Position numbers and translations under genes: made by a program. Of a DNA stretch of 8,817 bases, positions 4,964-8,817 are shown in pieces. The stretch's first letter is position 1, and the number at the start of each line of letters is the position of its first letter. Below the pieces are notes generated by a model. That model was not told where the DNA came from. It worked only from the letters and a program-made list of their open reading frames with translations, and searched no databases. This DNA is from Campylobacteraceae bacterium (lineage in GTDB: Bacteria; Campylobacterota; Campylobacteria; Campylobacterales; Sulfurospirillaceae): contig JALUMJ010000119.1 of NCBI GenBank assembly GCA_027040375.1, positions 1-8,817 on the forward strand, read 5' to 3'.

Positions 4964-5752
4964 TTATATACCCCTTAGTTTTAAACTTAGCAATCCAAAA
5001 TATTCGTGGAGTGCCATGTAGCTTTTGTTAAATGCCCCTATATTTGGAAGATAATCCCAAATCACAGAAGGCCTATGAGAGATTTTAAAGTCTGTTGCAG
5101 CTGGAATCACATCAAATCCAAAATATTCATACAATAGCATAGAGCGTTTCATATGATATGCTGATGTGACTAGATAGATAGTTGGTTTTGCTATGCCTAG
5201 GGTTTTAAATTTTTCTTTTGAATATTTTGCGTTTTCATATGTACTAAGACTTTTCGCCTCTACATGTAAGGAGAATTTTCCCAAAATTATCTTGCTAGAT
5301 GTTGGCATAGGAACATTAAAACTGTTGCTGATTTCTTTCATACTATCCATAAAAGAGTCTGCTTCACTATGTTTCTTGTTGAGCCCACCACCAGTAAAGA
5401 GAACAGGTAGTTTATTTGATTTTGCCAACATGACGCCATATATCGCTCTTTTGAACGCATCATTTCCTAGCGGTAAATTTAAACTTCCAGGCATATCTCC
5501 ACCGCCTAAAATAACAACAGCGATAGGTCTTTTATCTGTATGAATATTTTGGTTAAAAGGTTTTTCTAGTGGGCTAAGTAAAGCATTTGCTACAAAAGAA
5601 TTACTAAAAAGATAAAAGGCGAATGCGAAAAATAAAAATAAAAATCTAAATTTTTTTGCATAAAATGAAGCCACAAAAAGTATAATAATAAATATACCAG
5701 GAGGCAATACTAAATATGTAAAAAGTTTTGAAAGGATGTAAAATATACTCAA
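4964..5752 (-). CDS. YdcF/ElyC-like DUF218 membrane protein
   Basis: A DUF218 family protein of 262 residues. ElyC, the related E. coli protein, is an envelope biogenesis factor linked to peptidoglycan assembly; the function here is unproven. Two hydrophobic N-terminal segments (about 5-29 and 35-57) anchor it in the inner membrane. They are followed by the domain core: AVVILGGG (78-85), a conserved RAIYGVMLAKSNKLPVLFTG stretch, then STYENAKYS and the LVTSAYHMKRSM motif that carries conserved polar residues. The predicted start is TTG at 5752, only three bases after the purM stop, with no clear ribosome binding site, so translation is probably coupled to purM. It ends one base before the Cache-protein gene. 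Being behind purM likely reflects co-transcription and not purine function. Confidence 0.8.
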   Translation of the reverse strand: MSIFYILSKLFTYLVLPPGIFIIILFVASFYAKKFRFLFLFFAFAFYLFSNSFVANALLSPLEKPFNQNIHTDKRPIAVVILGGGDMPGSLNLPLGNDAFKRAIYGVMLAKSNKLPVLFTGGGLNKKHSEADSFMDSMKEISNSFNVPMPTSSKIILGKFSLHVEAKSLSTYENAKYSKEKFKTLGIAKPTIYLVTSAYHMKRSMLLYEYFGFDVIPAATDFKISHRPSVIWDYLPNIGAFNKSYMALHEYFGLLSLKLRGI

Positions 5753-5755
5753 GCT

Positions 5756-6751
5756 TTATACCATGATTGCTTTTTTCTCGCCGTTTTTTAGCTCACCTAT
5801 AACATAACCATCACTATTTTCTAATATGTAATCTACATTCTCAGGATTGACTACTAAAACCATGCCAATTCCCATATTGAAAGTTCTGTACATTTCTAGT
5901 TCATCCACATGTTTGCTCATCAAATCAAATATAGGTAAGGTTTTAATTTTATCTTTATAGACTATAGCTTGCAGATTTTTTGGCAATACTCTTGGAAGGT
6001 TTTCGATGATTCCACCGCCTGTTATGTGAGCTAATGCGTTAATCTTGTGTTTGAGTTTTTTAAATGTTTTTACATATATTCGAGTTGGCTCTAAAAGTAT
6101 ATCTATCAAGGGTTTGCCGTCGATTAAAGTATCAAATTTATAAGCTAACTTTTCAAAAAACAGTTTTCTAACAAGTGAGTAACCGTTTGAATGTATGCCT
6201 GAGCTTGGGAGTGCTATCAAAGTATCGCCAGCTCTCACATGTGCGAGTCTATCCATCTCGTTTTTCTCGGCAATTCCTACTGAAAATCCAGCCAAATCAA
6301 AATCTTTTGGAGCGTACATTCCTGGCATCTCCGCTGTTTCTCCGCCTATCAGTGAACATTGCGATTGGCGACATCCTTCGGCGATTCCACTGACGACCGC
6401 GGTTGATTCGCTGATGTCTAGTTTGCTTGTTGCGTAATAATCCAAAAAGAAAAGCGGTGTTCCGAAGTTGCAGATGAGGTCATTTACGCACATGGCAACC
6501 AAATCTATACCTACAGTATCAAATTTACCTGAATCGATAGCAAGTTTTAATTTTGTCCCAACACCATCAGTTGCTCCAAGTATCACAGGTTTCTTGTATC
6601 CGCTAGGCAATTCATAAGCTCCAGCAAATGAGCCGATTCCGCCCAATACATTTGAATCAAATGTTGATTTAACCAATGGTTTTATATTTTCTACAAACTG
6701 TGCGCCAGCATCAATATCAACTCCGGCATCTTTATAGCTTACACTACCCAT
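5756..6751 (-). CDS. purM: Phosphoribosylformylglycinamidine cyclo-ligase (AIR synthetase)
   Basis: PurM closes the imidazole ring of FGAM with ATP to give AIR, the fifth step of purine synthesis, in the cytoplasm. From ATG 6751 the protein has 331 residues, near the family norm. Motifs in order: SYKDAGVDIDAG at the N-terminus, ILGATDGVGTKL (ATP-binding region), MCVNDL, LIGGETAEMPGMY, LPSSGIHSNGYSLVR, HITGGGIIENLPRVLP and a final RTFNMGIGMV. ATG 6775 is in frame eight codons earlier, but I prefer 6751. AGGGA (6756-6760) sits just before it, family members begin with SYKDAGVD near residue 8, and the -10 box at 6783-6788 would start transcription almost on top of 6775. It is the first gene of a three-gene minus-strand operon, divergent from coaE. 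Confidence 0.96.
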   Translation of the reverse strand: MGSVSYKDAGVDIDAGAQFVENIKPLVKSTFDSNVLGGIGSFAGAYELPSGYKKPVILGATDGVGTKLKLAIDSGKFDTVGIDLVAMCVNDLICNFGTPLFFLDYYATSKLDISESTAVVSGIAEGCRQSQCSLIGGETAEMPGMYAPKDFDLAGFSVGIAEKNEMDRLAHVRAGDTLIALPSSGIHSNGYSLVRKLFFEKLAYKFDTLIDGKPLIDILLEPTRIYVKTFKKLKHKINALAHITGGGIIENLPRVLPKNLQAIVYKDKIKTLPIFDLMSKHVDELEMYRTFNMGIGMVLVVNPENVDYILENSDGYVIGELKNGEKKAIMV

Positions 6752-6782
6752 CTGTTCCCTTTTTGAAAAGTACATGGCATCT

Positions 6783-6788
6783 ATTATA
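6783..6788 (-). promoter_or_regulatory. purM operon -10 box
   Basis: Read on the minus strand this is TATAAT, with no clear -35. Transcription would begin near 6776, leaving a leader of about 25 bases before ATG 6751. Confidence 0.5.
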
Positions 6789-6828
6789 GCTTTGTACTTA
6801 GATTTTTATAGGATTTTAGCAAAATATA

Positions 6829-6837
6829 TGTTAAAAT
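6829..6837 (+). promoter_or_regulatory. Possible coaE extended -10 promoter
   Basis: TGTTAAAAT matches the extended -10 form TGnTAAAAT and lies 17 bases before the coaE ATG. The implied start near 6844 would leave a leader of only about 11 bases, touching the AAGGA ribosome binding site at 6844-6848. The assignment is therefore uncertain. Confidence 0.35.
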
Positions 6838-6854
6838 CACTATAAGGATGTAAG

Positions 6855-7430
6855 ATGATTGTACTAACCGGCTCGATTGCAACTGGGAAAAGCTCAGTAT
6901 GTAGGCAACTTGAAGATAATGGTTATGCTATAATAGATGCTGATAAAATCGCAAAAGAGTTGATAGATGCTAAAGTCATAGAAAAACTTTTTGGCTTAAA
7001 TTTTATAAAAGACGGAAGAGTGGATAGAAAAGCTTTAGGGGATTTAGTTTTCAATAACCCAACACAAAGAAAAAAGTTAAACAGATATATCCATCCTCTT
7101 ATACGAGAAAAGATATACCAAGAAGCTAAAAAGATGGAAGATAAAAAGGCGAGATATGTGGTAGATATCCCACTATATTTTGAAAGTGGACACTATGATG
7201 GAAGTGTGGTTGGAGTTGTTTATTGCCCAAAAAAAGAGCAGGTGAAAAGGTTGATGCTAAGAGAAAGTATCTGTGAAGCAGATGCTATAAAAAGAGTTGA
7301 TTCACAGATAGATATAGAAGAGAAAAAAGAAAAAGCCGATTTTGTAATAGATAACTCAAAAGATAGTAAAAATCTGGAGATACAGAGTAAAAAATTTATG
7401 GAGTATTTAAGTGAAAATTTCAAAATATAA
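6855..7430 (+). CDS. coaE: Dephospho-CoA kinase
   Basis: CoaE phosphorylates the ribose 3'-hydroxyl of dephospho-CoA with ATP, the last step of coenzyme A synthesis, in the cytoplasm. The 191-residue protein is of usual length. It shows the P-loop GSIATGKS (6-13), DADKIAKEL (28-36), IHPLIR (79-84), DIPLYFE (104-110, the substrate-site DxPLxFE motif), RLMLRES in the lid region, and the closing pattern R-x-x-x-Q followed by EKKEKADFVIDN, all typical of the family. The start ATG 6855 has AAGGA six bases upstream. Its last 20 bases overlap dapF, whose ribosome binding site is inside coaE, so the two are translationally coupled. It is divergent from purM. Confidence 0.95.
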   Translation: MIVLTGSIATGKSSVCRQLEDNGYAIIDADKIAKELIDAKVIEKLFGLNFIKDGRVDRKALGDLVFNNPTQRKKLNRYIHPLIREKIYQEAKKMEDKKARYVVDIPLYFESGHYDGSVVGVVYCPKKEQVKRLMLRESICEADAIKRVDSQIDIEEKKEKADFVIDNSKDSKNLEIQSKKFMEYLSENFKI

Positions 7431-8157
7431 TGCAAGTGGAAATGATTTTGTGATATTTCACACTTTTAAAGAAAAAGATAGAAGTGCTTTGGCCGTGAAA
7501 CTATGTGACCGCCAAAAAGGCATAGGAGCTGATGGCTTAATCGTGCTTTTGCCAAATGACAAATATGATTTTAAATGGCAATTTTATAACAATGACGGAA
7601 GCGAGGCTGCCATGTGTGGAAATGGTACAAGAGCTTGCGCGCATTATGCCAACAAAAACGGACTAGCGCCAGAAAAGATGAGTTTTTTGACAGGATTTGG
7701 AGTTATTTCATCTTTTGTGCAAGGCGATGTAGTCGAAACATTGTTGGGTGAGACGATAAAATTGAGTGAGCCTTTTGAAGAGGCTGGCAAACTTTGGTAT
7801 TTTTATGACACAGGCGTTCCTCATCTAGTCACTTTTATGGATAAATTAGATAGTTTTGATTTGAAATTAGCATCTAAAATGAGACAAAAATACAATGCAA
7901 ATGTAAACTTTGCGTCTATCAAAAAAGAGGCTTTACATGTAAGGACTTATGAAAGAGGTGTCGAAGCAGAAACTCTAGCTTGTGGCACTGGCATGGCGGC
8001 TTGTTTTTATAGTGCAAACAAAAGTAACCAGTTGGGCAATTTTACAAAAGTTTATCCAACGAGTGGTGAAGAACTTGAACTTAGAATAGAAAATAATAAC
8101 TTGTATTTTAAAGGGAAAGTGTCAAAAGTTTTTGATGCGGTGATTGATATTGATTAA
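7411..8157 (+). CDS. dapF: Diaminopimelate epimerase
   Basis: DapF interconverts LL- and meso-diaminopimelate without a cofactor, supplying lysine synthesis and peptidoglycan cross-linking. Both active-site cysteines are present: C69 in NNDGSEAAMCGNGTRA and C191 in EAETLACGTGMAA. The opening NASGNDFVIF and the GADGLIVLL segment are also conserved. At 248 residues it is somewhat shorter than the common 270-280, with compact loops in the middle. The start is GTG 7411, with GGAG (7400-7403) seven bases upstream; KISKYNASGNDF matches the expected N-terminus. It overlaps coaE by 20 bases and the following Bax-like gene by about 8, consistent with a coaE-dapF-bax operon. Confidence 0.96.
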   Translation: MKISKYNASGNDFVIFHTFKEKDRSALAVKLCDRQKGIGADGLIVLLPNDKYDFKWQFYNNDGSEAAMCGNGTRACAHYANKNGLAPEKMSFLTGFGVISSFVQGDVVETLLGETIKLSEPFEEAGKLWYFYDTGVPHLVTFMDKLDSFDLKLASKMRQKYNANVNFASIKKEALHVRTYERGVEAETLACGTGMAACFYSANKSNQLGNFTKVYPTSGEELELRIENNNLYFKGKVSKVFDAVIDID

Positions 8158-8817
8158 GATTTTTATCTTATCTTTATTTATTGTAAATGCCTTTGGATAT
8201 GGGTTTCCTTATTATTATTATGATATTAGCAATGTAAAAAAACAAAAAAAAGAGTTTATGAGGATCTTGCTCCCACTTGTGAATAGAAGCAACAAGAAGA
8301 TAGAAAAAGAGAGAGAATTTGTAAAAAATTTCTTTAAAATAGCAGAAGAAAATGATTTTCGTGGTCTTAGTGTGGATAATCTTAAGAATTTAATAAGACT
8401 ATATCACAAGTATAAAATTAAGCAATTATTTGATAAAAAACAATATCTTAAAAAAATCGATACAGTTCCAGTTTCCCTAGCTCTAGCCCAAGCCGCCATA
8501 GAGAGTGGCTGGGGAAAAAGTAGATTTGTCTTAGAAGCAAATAATATATTTGGACATTGGACATACACCGGAAAGGGCTTGGTTCCCACAAATAGAGATG
8601 CCGGAAAAACACACATGATAAGGATTTTTAATTCTCTTCAAAGTTCAGTAAACGCATACACGCTAAATCTAAATCGAAACAGGGCATATGGAGATTTTAG
8701 AAACAGAAGAAAAAAAGCCCACGATAAAAAGAAAGTCTATAATGGCTTAATGGCATCAAAAGCCATGATAAACTATTCGGCACTTAGAGAAAAATATATA
8801 AAGATTTTGAATAGTAT
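8150..8817 (+). CDS. Bax/FlgJ-related glucosaminidase, truncated by the window edge
   Basis: The frame stays open to the right edge, giving the first 222 residues of a Bax-like (COG2992, FlgJ-related) protein, which is expected to cleave beta-N-acetylglucosaminyl bonds in peptidoglycan. A hydrophobic N-terminus (IKIFILSLFIVNAFG) looks like a signal peptide, so it acts in the periplasm. The glucosaminidase motif is clear: ALAQAAIESGWGKSRF (111-126), with E118 as the likely catalytic acid, then NNIFGHWTY. The start is a TTG, with 8150 preferred over 8144; neither has a convincing ribosome binding site. Either way it overlaps the end of dapF, so translation probably depends on dapF. Only a few dozen residues should be missing compared with E. 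coli Bax. Confidence 0.88.
   Translation, partial: MIKIFILSLFIVNAFGYGFPYYYYDISNVKKQKKEFMRILLPLVNRSNKKIEKEREFVKNFFKIAEENDFRGLSVDNLKNLIRLYHKYKIKQLFDKKQYLKKIDTVPVSLALAQAAIESGWGKSRFVLEANNIFGHWTYTGKGLVPTNRDAGKTHMIRIFNSLQSSVNAYTLNLNRNRAYGDFRNRRKKAHDKKKVYNGLMASKAMINYSALREKYIKILNS

Noticed and set aside
5193..5543. Plus-strand frame of 116 codons
   Set aside because: It is antisense to the well-supported DUF218 gene, with no family features and no ribosome binding site evidence.
6175..6437. Two overlapping plus-strand frames of 72 and 80 codons
   Set aside because: Both lie antisense within purM, where the conserved GGETAEMPGM region creates open frames on the opposite strand.
8404..8616. Minus-strand frame of 70 codons
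   Set aside because: It is the antisense shadow of the conserved glucosaminidase motif region.
1..8817. CRISPR array, tRNA, rRNA or insertion sequence
   Set aside because: I saw no regularly spaced repeats, no tRNA-like cloverleaf, no rRNA sequence and no transposase or integrase coding region on either strand.

Overview
The window looks like a chromosome segment from a low-GC Campylobacterota (epsilonproteobacterial) species, perhaps of the Sulfurimonas/Sulfurospirillum type. This is inferred from the AT-rich sequence, the style of the encoded proteins (coaE, dapF, a FlgJ-related Bax protein, a Cache-type membrane protein) and short intergenic gaps with TATAAT-type -10 boxes and poor -35 boxes. 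No rRNA or taxonomic marker is present, so the assignment is tentative.

Layout. (1) 1-271: the 3' end of a protoporphyrinogen oxidase gene, closed by a hairpin. (2) 488-2203: a DarTG toxin-antitoxin pair, which is the most notable part. DarT is a DNA ADP-ribosyltransferase and DarG a macrodomain hydrolase/antitoxin. The pair is bounded in the manner of an integron gene cassette. A core GTTAGAC lies 21 bases before the preferred darT start. The darG stop codon lies inside GTCTAAC, and a second GTTAGAC follows 53 bases later, making an attC-like folded site. No integrase gene is visible. (3) 2305-3337: a 60-residue protein of unknown function and a Tam-like SAM-dependent methyltransferase. (4) 3377-3785: a cold-shock protein gene with a long structured leader and a hairpin after the stop codon. 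(5) 3752-4062: no convincing gene, but a good orphan promoter. (6) 4063-6751, minus strand: purM, a DUF218/ElyC-like membrane protein and a Cache-domain membrane protein, tightly packed as an operon. (7) 6829-8817, plus strand: coaE, dapF and a Bax-type glucosaminidase, with overlapping genes, running off the right edge.

How the parts work together. The flanks are housekeeping genes for heme, purine, CoA and lysine/peptidoglycan precursor synthesis and for cell-wall turnover. The darTG module is accessory DNA inserted among them. DarT is expected to ADP-ribosylate single-stranded DNA and block replication, for example of an infecting phage. DarG is expected to remove the modification and bind the toxin. 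The promoter for darTG appears to lie just outside the cassette boundary, as expected if the resident site supplies expression. The cassette interpretation rests on short sequence boxes and predicted pairing, and needs an attC covariance search and an empty-site comparison.
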